From Owenia fusiformis (Eukaryota > Annelida > Polychaeta > Sabellida > Oweniidae), in NCBI GenBank assembly GCA_903813345.2, contig CAIIXF020000012.1:10892932-10956931 (forward strand): 64,000 nt of DNA, given 5' to 3'. Positions 1 through 12,500 of this stretch are shown in pieces; position 1 is the stretch's first letter; each line of letters opens with the position of its first letter. Under the pieces are notes generated by a model. That model had not been told where the DNA came from, did no database searches, and was given only the letters and a program-made list of their open reading frames with translations. The position numbers and the translations under genes were made by a program.

Positions 1-1615
1 ATAAGTTACATCTGCTATGAGAATGCTCAATAAGGTCATCAACAGGCCATGCCACTATGCCATTCTTAGGTTTAATAAAGAGTGGAGACTGATAAGTTAC
101 ATCTGCTATGAGAATGCTCAATAAGGTCATCTACAGGCCATGACACCCTGTCATTCTTAGGTTTAATAAAGAGTGGAGACTGATAATTTCCATCTGCTAT
201 GAGAATGCTCAATAAGGTCATCAACAGGCCATGACACCCTATGCCATTCTTAGGTTTAATAAAGAGTGGAGACTGATAATTTCCATCTGCTATGAGAATG
301 CTCAATAAGGTCATCAACAGGCCATGCCACTATGCCATTCTTAGGTTTAATAAAGAGTGGAGACTGATAAGTTACATCTGCTATGAGAATGCTCAATAAG
401 GTCATCAACAGGCCATGACACCCTATGCCATTCTTAGGTTTAATAAAGAGTGGAGACTGATAATTTCCATCTGCTATGAGAATGCTCAATAAGGTCATCA
501 ACAGGCCATGCCACTATGCCATTCTTAGGTTTAATAAAGAGTGGAGACTGATAAGTTACATCTGCTATGAGAATGCTCAATAAGGTCATCAACAGGCCAT
601 GACACCCTGTCATTCTTAGGTTTAATAAAGAGTGGAGACTGATAATTAACATATGCTATGAGAATGCTCAATAAGGTCATCAACAGGCCATGACACCCTG
701 TCATTCTTCGGTTTTAATAAAGAGTGGAGACTGATAATTAACATATGCTATGAGAATGCTCAATAAGGTCATCAACAGGCCATGACACCCTGTCATTCTT
801 AGGTTTAATAAAGAGTGGAGATAGATAATTTCCATCTGCTATGAGAATGCTCAATAAGGTCATCAACAGGCCATGCCACTATGCCATTCTTAGGTTTAAT
901 AAAGAGTGGAGACTGATAAGTTACATCTGCTATGAGAATGCTCAATAAGGTCATCAACAGGCCATGACACCCTGTCATTCTTCGGTTTTAATAAAGAGTG
1001 GAGATAAATAATTAACATATGCTATGAGAATGCTCAATAAGGTCATCAACAGGCCATGACACCCTGTCATTCTTCGGTTTTAATAAAGAGTGGAGACTGA
1101 TAATTAACATATGCTATGAGAATGCTCAATAAGGTCATCAACAGGCCATGACACCCTGTCATTCTTCGGTTTTAATAAAGAGTGGAGACTGATAATTAAC
1201 ATATGCTATGAGAATGCTCAATAAGGTCATCAACAGGCCATGACACCCTGTCATTCTTAGGTTTAATAAAGAGTGGAGACTGATAATTTCCATCTGCTAT
1301 GAGAATGCTCAATAAGGTCATCAACAGGCCATGACACCCTGTCATTCTTAGGTTTAATAAAGAGTGGAGACTGATAATTTCCATCTGCTATGAGAATGCT
1401 CAATAAGGTCATCAACAGGCCATGACACCCTATGCCATTCTTAGGTTTAATAAAGAGTGGAGACTGATAATTTCCATCTGCTATGAGAATGCTCAATAAG
1501 GTCATCAACAGGCCATGACACCCTATGCCATTCTTAGGTTTAATAAAGAGTGGAGATAGATAATTAACATCTGCTAATGAGAATCTACATTTAATACAGG
1601 AATACATGACCATTT
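1..1615. repeat. 91-93 bp tandem repeat array (minisatellite), about 17 copies
   Basis: Unit starts are visible at 1, 92, 183 and 276, so the period is 91-93 bp. Every unit keeps a core reading GAATGCTCAATAAGGTCATC, followed by an AATAAAGAGTGGAG segment. Units differ in a few blocks: 'CACTATGCC' versus 'ACACCCTGTC' versus 'ACACCCTATGCC', and TTACATCTGCT versus TTAACATATGCT. The ATATGCT/TCGGTTTT type clusters at about 640-1200, as expected from local unit amplification. The array runs off the left edge. It lies in an intron of the CENPJ-like gene whose next exon starts at 1836. Open frames across it are repeat artefacts. Confidence 0.95.
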
Positions 1616-1835
1616 AAGTCATTCTTAGGATCTAGAGATAATTTGCATATTTTGTATCTGCCATGATATGATCAATGAACTACATTTATGGTATCAAAAA
1701 TAGAATATTACATTTAATTTGCTTTTCAATGTACTACTACAAAGTAGCCTATAAAATACCATGATTTTCTCTTTTATAGCTATCATGTTCAGTAAACTGA
1801 GTTCATTATATTGAGTGGTACTGTGTATTTTTCAG

Positions 1836-4800
1836 TGACCAAATGGAAAAGACTTACCCCGATGGAACTAAAGAGATAACTTTTCCAGACCAAGCTATAA
1901 AGTATCTTTATCCCAGTGGTCTTGAGGAGAGCATATTTCCCGATGGTATGTTTTCTAGCTTTGTTCAAAGATTAATTTCAATATTAATATATCAAGAATT
2001 TTTGATTAGATTTTTGCAAACTTTTAAATTGGCAACCACTTTGGTTGTTGAAAATCAGTAAGCCAAAAGTGTGTCACTGATTTGCTTCAGGTTGTTAGGT
2101 CAGGTACACTTGTTTTTTGTTTGACTAACAAATACCTTTATCAGGAAGTAGAAATATTGGAATCTTACCTTTTACCTGTAGAATCCTCAATATCAGTCAT
2201 CCTCTTCAGCTCAGCTCAAGTTGTGCAAATAATGTTTGAGGTGAAAGAGAACAGAAATGAATATGTAGAGGCACATAAATCCCAGTATAAGGTCTTTATA
2301 TCACCACCACAAGTCAGCGTTTTGTCAACTTTTTTGTGGACAGTGTTTGGTGGTTGGTGTTTGGTGTCTGTTACAAATTGCACGTAGAGACATTTTACCT
2401 TGCAATTAAAATAAAATACAATTTTAATCATATTTTTTTAGGTACTGTCATACGTGTAGATACACAGGGAGTAAAGACACTGGAGTTCTCTAATGGACAG
2501 AGGGAAATTCATACAGCACAATACAAGGTACACATTTACACGAGTTGTTAACAATAAAGGGACCACCTCTTTTGAGGGAACACTTGCCTACAGAAGATGT
2601 TTTGTTTGGCAAAAAAAACGTTTCCCCTTTGACTTCTACGTTAAATAACTTTTCTATAGTGAAAACTCTACACATTGATATATATCTTTCGAAGAACACT
2701 GTTTCATTATAATGGAATATAACAGGGAATTTTGGTAAAAATTATGACCATTTCCATAGGAAGTGTAATGGAGACTGTTACTGAAATCAATTTTAGAGGG
2801 TGGTATATAGTCATGGGCATGCATGCTCAAGGGAATTGATTGTACTCTCTATAGACAACAAATATTTATCTGTAAATAGAACAAGTTAAAAGCCTTAGAA
2901 TATTGAAGAATAATGTAAAAGTTTTAACTTGTTGAAACTGTAATCATTTGAACCATATCCCCTTATCAGTGACAGTAAAATATGGAATTGAATAAGACCA
3001 TGTACCAGAATAATACATAACATCATTGGCTAAAATCACTGTGGTAATCATATTGGTTGCTGTGATAACAATATTAATCTTTAAAAAATATCAGTCAGAG
3101 TGAAGATTTATCTTGAATCCCGGATAACAGACATTGTATTGTAATATAAATGATATATAATATTAACAATATTTTCAATTGAGCTATTTCTCTAGGCACC
3201 TAGTTTATTACCCTTATCCCTCAAAAACTTATTTGATTTTTATTCCATCTGCCAGCAAGCCAAATTGTATAAGAAGTATGCTTATTTTCAATTTAGTTTC
3301 TCCATTAATCACTGCTTCAATAAGTTGTCACAAACAAACCGCCTTTTTGTTGCTTAAGTTACTATAGCAACAAACACTCTGGCCAATCAAATGGGAAAAG
3401 CTTGATATTTACAGAATAAAAAGGTTTGTGCTACAACCCCTCTTAATTTCATCTAGATTGGTGCAACATTAAAAAAGTTACAGTATCTTTCACCTCATTT
3501 ATTGGACACCCTGTAAGTCATATTGATCCTTCAATGCTTCAATATAAGTCATTGACATAATATTTAGTGTTGTTGTATGTCATTATACAAGGGTTGTTCA
3601 AAATCAAAAAGTTTTACACAAAGTATCTAATTATAAAAATAATGAACCAATCTTGTTCATATTTGTTAAGTTTGTGCCCCTATCTTATTCCCTTACACTG
3701 TCAAGTTTTCATGTATGTATAATTATTACTTTTCATTTTATGGTTGCTATGGTAACCAAGGTGATGACGGCACGGTCCATATCACTTTTAAAGAGAAAAC
3801 AAGTAATACCACAAAACATGCCCAAATGTGTATAGGGAAAGTCTCAGTTTCCCTATACAAAATAAGAAACTAGAATTGATTGTTAAAACATATGTGTTTC
3901 ATAATTTAACCCACATACCTCTCTCGTAGCTATATAACTAAACTCGAATTAAATAGTGCACTAGATAAAAGAGCTCTGAAACTTGTGCATTTGTATGATG
4001 TATGTTGAAATATACCCTGATTACTGAGAACAACTCATCTGCTCATCTTCAGATTATACAGGCTTATGCCTAATGGGTGTAGAATATCTGCCCAAGAAGG
4101 ACTTTACATTGTGGTTCACATTGTGTATGCTAATGCCAATTGACAAGAGAGTTTTGCTATTTGAAACTACAGGTATTTTCAAGATGGAAACTGAATTTCA
4201 AAGTGGCCGCTATATTTCATAAAGATATTTTTGATAATTCAAATATCAGTTGATGGATTGATTTAAGTTTTATATGCTGATGCATAAGGGACACAGGAGC
4301 TCTGTTCAAGAAAGAATTTTCAAGATGGCAGCTGTATGTCAAAATGGCTGCCATTTTTTTGTAAAAGAATGAAATCTTGATAGCTCAAATACCAAATGAC
4401 TGCCATTATTTGTAAAAATAGTAATCTTAAATAATTCAAATTCCAGTGGATGGATTTGGTTCAAATTCTGTATGCTGATGCCTTGGTCATGGCCTTCGTA
4501 AATAAAGTAATCTTTGAAAACACAAATACCAGTTAACGGATTTGGTTCAAATTTTATATGCTGATGCCTCGATATAACAAGGCACGGGGTGAACAATACT
4601 GTACCTAAAACATAGCAGTGTGGGCTAGTTGACCCAGAAAGCAAGATCGCCACTGAAAAGTAAATCAGATAAGTTAAATCATACTTTTTTTTCGGTACGA
4701 TAAAAAGAAATTCTAAAGATGAATTTCATAATGGCCCCAATTTTTATAAAATGTAATCTTTCATAACCAGTTGATGGATTTGATTCAAATTCTTTATGGT

Positions 4801-6565
4801 GATGCCTTAGCGGCAAAGGAGCTCTTCTCAGAAAGAAATTCTCAAAATGGCAGCTGAATTTCAACATGGCCACAATTTTTTGTAAAAACATTATCTTTGA
4901 TAGCTCAAATATCAGTGGATGGATTGGGTTCATATTTCATATGCTGACACCTTGGAACAAAGGTCAGCTCTGTTTAAGAAGAAATTATTTATCAAATCAT
5001 GTATTGTTCGGTATGATTTGCTACTCCATGCAGTTGCTGTTATCTACAGTTCAAAATTAAAATTTATTTTCTTAGTTTGCTTAATTAATTGAAGGCTATA
5101 GTAGGTTCATGTAAAATGCTCGTTCTTTTTCATAAGCTTCATTGGTTTTGGGAATGCTTGGATCAAGAATTGTAACCTCAGTTGCCAGTTTCATTTCAGT
5201 AAAGAACCGAACAAACTGTTCCCCCAATGCATCACATACAATCTTATCTTCTCTTAGAGCTTTAATCCCCTCTTCTATGTCACATGGAAGATTTGGAGCA
5301 TTTGGGTCATTTTCAGCTGGAAGTTGAAGTTTCCGCTGGATACCATCAATACCAGCAGCCACTGTCGCAGCAGCAATGAGATATGGGTTGCCTAGACCTC
5401 CTGCCATTCGGTTCTCCATATATGTACCTCTATCGCCATTGTTTTTTACCCTAATCAGAGCATTTCTGTCGTCAATCCCCCAGTTTGCTTTACATGGGTC
5501 TAATGACTGACCAACTCGTCTGAAACAGTTGACAGTTGGTGAATGAAGCACATAGATTGCTCTGGCATGGGACAATACACCTGCAAGCCAATGTTCAGCT
5601 AGACTTGATAAGTTGTTCAACTTTTCTGGGTTGTAAAACATGTTCTTTCCTAGCTTGTCCAAAATAGAAAGGTTCAAGTTGAGTCCGCATGTCGACCCCA
5701 TTTTATGGGCTGTCATAAATGATGCAAGATAACCAGCTTTCTTTACAATTTCTTTGATTGCATATTTTGCTACATAGGCACCATCTACAGAGGCAAGACC
5801 AATTTTTGGTGATGTCGATATTTCAAAAAGTCCATCGACGTCTTCAGTATGCAACGCTTCAATATCAAGACCAACTTTCCTTAGATTTTCCTCTATTGGA
5901 AACATGACATTACCAAATTCTGTAACGAGAGACTGGTTGTATAAACCAGTTTTACCTTTGTAAATTGGTGTCTCATTATCCTTATGAAAGATATGGAACT
6001 CAAGTTCCCATCCAGTTTTCAAGGAATAACCTAAAGCATCTAAACATTTTAATTGTCGCCTAGCAACTTCTCTGGGAGCAGCATCTACTGGTGATTTAAA
6101 ATCACTGTCCCAATGCAGATCGCATGTGATTTCTCCTATTTTTCTGTTTGGTTCATCTGCCCAAGGAATTGGCCTCAGCGTATTGATATCTGGCTTCAAA
6201 TGACAATTCCCATGCTTTTTCTCAGTAACTTCTGGATGGAATGAAACAAATTCTCCAGATAAACCCACTCCGAGTATACCACAATATATTTGGACACCAT
6301 TTACGAGGGCAGCTTGTACATGTTGTTTTGGGATTATCTTTCCTCTTGGAAGGCCATGGTAATCTGCAGTTGTGAATCGGACATAATCAAAATCACCAAT
6401 GTCCAAAGTATTCATCATTTTCAGTCTTATTAACCTCAGTTCAATTGATCTGAAATTAAAAGGAGACAATGATGCTGCTAGGTATATTTCTAGTGATTTT
6501 TATTAGCTCACATGGTGAGCTTTTGCAATCGCTCACTTGTCCGTCTGTCTGTCCGTCCGTCCGTC

Positions 6566-6597
<32 letters not shown>

Positions 6598-9500
6598 AAC
6601 AATAGTGGCACGTTTTAAAACCTCTGTCGATAGGATTCCTGTTTTAAGTTATTTCTGTTCAACATCAATACAGAAAACTCCCCTATGACTCCTGGTTCAA
6701 AAGCTCGCCTATTTTCAAAATGGCCGCCATTTTTGTCTCGCGAAATTCACTTTTGACTGGCACGTTTTAAAACCTCTGTCGATAGGATTCCTGTTTTAAG
6801 TTATTTCTGTTCAACATCAATAAAAAAAACTCCCCTATGACTCCTGGTTCAAAAGCTCGCCTATTTTCAAAATGGCCGCCATTTTTGTCTCGCAAAATTC
6901 ACTTTTGACCCATTTCCTAGCTTTACAAATAATTTCAGGTGTCCTACATTGTAAAAATCTGTGTCAATGTAAAGAGTAGATATATGAAATAATTTTGTTA
7001 CAAAAAATCAGCGAAAAATTATATCTATTTTTTTTATTTTCAGCCATTTTAGTTAACATTGATTTGTCCATCTGACTTGTGAAATCCACTTTTCCGTCAA
7101 CAACAGTGGCACGTTTTAAAACCTCTGTCGATAGGATTCCTGTTTTAAGTTATTTCTGTTCAACATCAATACAGAAAACTCCCCTATGACTCCTGGCTCA
7201 AAAGCTCGCCTATTTTCAAAATGGCCGCCATTTTTGTCTCGCGAAATTCACTTTTGACCTATTTCCTAGCTTTACAAATAATTTCAAGTGTCCTACATTG
7301 TAAAAATCCATGTCTATGTAAAGAGTAGATGTATGAAATAATTTTGTTACGAAAAATCAGCAAAAAATTATATCCATTTTTTTTATTTTCAGCCATTTTA
7401 GTTAACATTGATTTGTCCATCTGTTTCGCAAAATCCACTTTTGGACCATTTGCCTTAAACCCTCTGTCGATAGGATTCCTGTTTTAAGTTAATTTTGTTC
7501 AACATCAATACAAAAAACTCTCCTATGACTCTTGGTTCAAAAGCTCGCCTATTTTCAAAATGGTCACCATTCTTGTCTCGCGAAATTCACTTTTGGCCCA
7601 TTTCCTAGCTTTACAAATAATTTCAGCTGTCCTGCATTGTAAAAAGCCATGTCACTGTAAATAGTAGTTGTATGAAATAATTTTGTTACAAAAAATCGGC
7701 AAAATATTATATCAGTTCTTTTTTATTTTCAGCCATTTTAGTTAACATTGATTCGTCCATCTGTCTTTCAGTCAGTCCAAAAAAGTTGCAAGTTTTAAAC
7801 CTCTGTCAACACTTTTTAAATCCTCTGTAGATAGGATTCCCGTTTTAAAATAATTTTGTTCAACATCAATAAAGAAAAAAAACCTGTGACTCCTGCTTCA
7901 AAATCTCGCCTAATTTCAAAATGGCCACCATTTCTGTCTCAGGAAATTCACTTTTGGCCCATTTCCTAGCTTTACAAATAAGTTCAGGTGTCCTGCATTG
8001 TAAAAAGCCATGTCTTTGTAAAGAGTAGTTGTATGAAATAATTTTGTCACAAAAAATCTGCAAAAAATTATACCCGTCTTTTTATTTTCACTTTTGAGCA
8101 ACACCATGTGAGCCCAGTACCCACGGTACTAATTTTCTAAATATGTTATGTTTTGTGGGATTGTGGAGTATCACTTCAGACAAATTGGTATTGATATGGA
8201 GAACTGAATTCAACAATGTTTTCTCTTAAACCAATCATTGAAAACATTCTGTAAAAAACACAGTATTTTATGTAATGTTGACTGATTGACAACACTTAAT
8301 GCGAAAATTATTTATAAATATTTTATATAACTGTTTTTGTTAACATTTTTTGTTTTTTAGTGCAATTGTTTTTGCTCCTTTCTACCAATTCTTGAGAATG
8401 AAATAAAATGTATTTCTGAACCTTGTTGGAACAAAATAGCATATACAACATCTTTTTAGATCTCTCAATATTTTTTTAGTTATACAAAGGACTTTTATGT
8501 TGATTTTAATGTTTTATTGTTGCTTGATTTATAGCAAAAACGTTGATTTGTGCCTGTTGATGGCCTTGCGCCTTTTTTAATAGATCTCATACCTTAGATG
8601 CGTATCGTTTCAGAAAAAATCCCAGAAAACCTAACATATTCTACCATACCGTGCGCCTATCCATTTAGCAATTCAATAGTAAACTTTTTCTTGAAAAATA
8701 AATCTTCCAGATTTGTTGAATTTCCTAGCAGAAATTGCCTGCTCCCCCCCTCCGTCCCATATTCACGATCACCGGGCGTGATTTTTACCATTCAAAAGAT
8801 GACCATTTAATTGACGATGTGTTAAATTTTTAGATTTTTTTAAGAATGGTTTAAGAGAAACGTGTTCAAAAAGTTCTCCATATCGATACCACTCCTTTGG
8901 AGTAAACAATTTTCATTGTAATAAAATTGCTCATTTCAATCACTTGGTAACTGATTTGATCCAGAATGTAATTTCAAAACAGATATATGGGAGTGCTGGT
9001 TAATTGAATTTAAGATATTTAAATTGTGTAGGTAATAAAGTTATTATCATTATAATATCATATACCTTTAAGCAGTGGTACTAGACTCTCGTCTCACCAC
9101 TTTTGTGTGGTACATGGTATAATTTAGCATTTTTATACAAAATATGTGCAGTCTAAATCACATATTAGCAATGTGAAAATAACTAGACTGTTCAGATCCA
9201 GATTTTTAGTTTTTCTAAACTTAGATTTTAGATTTTGATTTTCAAGGATTAACCCTTATTAAAATCATTATTTTGGACCAGTTCAACATGTTAAATTATT
9301 TCAGTTTGATATTAAATGAAAAATGTGAAAGGAATTAAGTTTGAGAAAGCTCAACTGAAGGTCAAATCCTGATTCATTAACCCTCTTCCTTCTATGGAAA
9401 GGACCAGGAGTTGTTTGTAGAATAAATTTGGGGAGTTTTTTCATGCATTTTGCTTGTTTTTCATCTAAAAAAAACACCAATACACTTTAAAACATTTCAT

Positions 9501-12500
9501 TGATTATAAGATTGCACCATATCCAAAAAGAATTCTCATTTTCAATGATTATCAATAGATTAACACCCAGGTATTTTTATTTTTCAAACTTCAGAGGGCT
9601 GGAAATCATTGATAATCAACGCTTTTGAATAATATAAATGCTGTTTCAAATAGGTTTCATGTGTGCCAATTCTTTCTCAAATTGTGTAAACTTAACACAA
9701 TCTTTAATTGCTAGAATATTCTCTTTGAGGAATTTCCCCTAGAAATCAAATGGTATAGTGAGATTACAGGAAAATAAATGCCCAATAAGGTGCATATTTT
9801 GAGAAATTATTGGCATACTTGAAACTTTGTAATATTTTCCATATGTGTCTGCATAAAATGGATTGGTTATGTAGAAACCTTTTTAAATTGGTCTATACAG
9901 GTTGTACAATGTATACTATTTTAAAATAATGTCACGCTTCTCCATTTTTTCTTGACAAATATATTATGCAGTTTAACAAACTATTCCACAAAAGAGTGTC
10001 TCATCAACTTCAATGCTAAATTTTAATTGTCCTTTAGAGTTCTTTGATAATATTTGACAAACACCTTAGAAATGCCTTGTCAGGAAGACAAATTCAATCA
10101 TACCTCAAATTTTCAGAAAATATCCACTCTACCAATCAATCGATCGATTTCAATGTCTGAAAAATAAGAAAATTAATGTATTTTTACTTACCTTATAGAG
10201 TTTGTTTAAACACTAGTCCTGCAGCAACTAGTAAGACCTTTATGAAACCTGGGCTTAGTACAGTACACTTGTTTCTTGTTTTTTCCTTATATACTTCATC
10301 TGATTGGCTGATTAATTTTCACCTGGTACCATATAGCCTAATAAGTCATAGCAAAGTGGAGGAGGGATATAGAGAAGCAATTTGTCCATCTATTCATCCA
10401 TCTGCCTGTCCGCTTGTTTTTCCATCCATGTAATAACTCTGATAAATCAATGGCTGATGATTGATCATGATGGTGAGGATATTTGCTCAAGAATGAATTT
10501 ATAATAGTGCTGTATTTTTCTTTAATTTGGCACTACTTAATTTGGCAATTTTGTGTTTTTGGGCTTATTGGTGTCTATTTAATTTGGCGGTTTGCCAAGT
10601 GTCCCAAACATCCTCACTTCCAAGCCAATTCAAGATACTCATTGTTAGTGTTGTTGATGAACAATATTCTTCAGTATTTCTTGTTGTTTCTATAGATTTA
10701 AATGGCCTAGCCATCTTGATATCTTTCTTATAACCAGATGTACACCAAACGAAAAACATGCCATATACCCAGGGATTTCACATGTCACATCATGGGTGTT
10801 AATTTTCGAAAAAGGGGACAATACTACTGCTTGGGCATTATCCCAATGAACAAAATTGGTGGAAAGATGAATATTGGTGAATATTTTTACGCCAAAAAAC
10901 TTTTTTTCAAGATGGCCGCCACTTTAGAAATGGCAGAAGTATATATATAATACTTGTAGATGATTTTTAAAAAAGTTTGGTCAATTTGAAGCAAGTCTCC
11001 AAGATAGTCTCCAACTTTTTATGTCCCCACCACATAGTGTGGGGCCATATTGTCGTCCTAGGCGCGTCCGTCCATCCGTCTGGTTGTCTGTCTGTCTGTC
11101 TGTCCATCCGTACGTCCGGCAGTTTTCTCCAAAACCGCTACAGGTATCACCTTCAAAATTTCAGGAATAACTTGTGAGTGCATAAAGATGAAAAAAAATT
11201 AACTCGATAGCTACTTCCTGTTGGCCATTTTGAGGTCAAATGCTAAAATCCTTGTCCGCAATTTTTAAGAAAAACGGCTTCACAGTTGCTTTTAAAACTT
11301 TAAAATCTTGTTCAGCTCACTTCATTCTACATCTGATTAGGTTTTGGACCTGTTAGCTCAGTCATGTCAGCCATTTTGAATGTCTTAAGAAAAGTTAGCG
11401 CGCGATAATACTTTGTATCATATTGAATGGTGTTTTTGAGTTTTCATACTTTAACTATTTAGTAGCTTTATAAATAATTTTAGGTGTACTTTGTTGTAAA
11501 AGCCTATGTTATTGTTAATAGTAGTTATATGTGATAATTTTGTAAAAGGAAATCAGCAAAAACTCATAATTTCTTTTTTATTGTCGGCCATTTTGGTTTT
11601 TTCCATACTAAAATCTTGTCTGTAAAGTCTTGTCTACGCGTTTTCAGGTGAACCATTTGGTATCAATTTCAAATTTTCAGGGATGATTCTTAGTATGAAA
11701 ATCTAGATCTGATTAGTTTTTTGGTATTCTTGGTAAATGTCAAGGCAGCCATTTTGGATTTTCCGTCTTAAAATCTTGTCTGTAAAGTCTTGTCTACGCA
11801 TTTCCAGGTGAACAGTTTGGTAGATCAATTTCAAATTTTCAGGGATGATTCTTAGTATGAAAATCTAGATCTGATTAGTTTTTTTGGCATTCTGGGTAAA
11901 TGTCAAGGCAGCCATTTTGGATTTTCCGTCCTAAAATCTTCTCTGTAAAGTCTTGTCTACGCATTTCCAGGTGAACCGTTTGTTAGATCAATTTCAAATT
12001 TTCAGGGATGATTCTTAGTATGAAAATCTAGATCTGATTAGTTTTTTGGCATTCTGGGTAAATGTCAAGGCAGCCATTTTGGATTTTCTGTCCTAAGATC
12101 TTGTCTGTAAAGTCTTGACTACGTGTTTTCAGGCGAACCATTTGGTAGATCAATTTCAAATTTTCAGGGATGATTCTTAGTATGAAAATCTAGAACTGCT
12201 TAGTTTTTTGACATTCTGGGTAAATGTCAAGGCAGCCATTTTGGATTTTCCATCCTAAAATCTTGTCTGTAAAGTCTTGTTTAACTGTTTGACAGATCAA
12301 TTTCAAATTTTCAGGGGTGGTTCTTAGTATGAAAATCTAGAACTAATTTTGGGGGATTCTGGGTAAATTTTAAGGCGGCCATTTTGGATTTTCTGTCCTC
12401 AAATTGTGTCAGTAAAGTCTTGTCTACTCATTTTCAGGATAATCATTTGACAGGATCACCCATTGGTGGGGACATTTTGTACACATTTGTGTTCTTGTTT

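Noticed and set aside
72-1613. Several overlapping minus-strand open frames of 60-116 codons
   Set aside because: They are translations of the 91-93 bp tandem unit and repeat the same peptide; no sign of a gene.
1-1615. CRISPR-like array
   Set aside because: Units are near-identical throughout without unique spacers, and the genome is animal.
6419-6469. Lengsin-like start at 6469
   Set aside because: The codon is TTG and lies upstream of a splice acceptor (6450-6460), so it is intronic.
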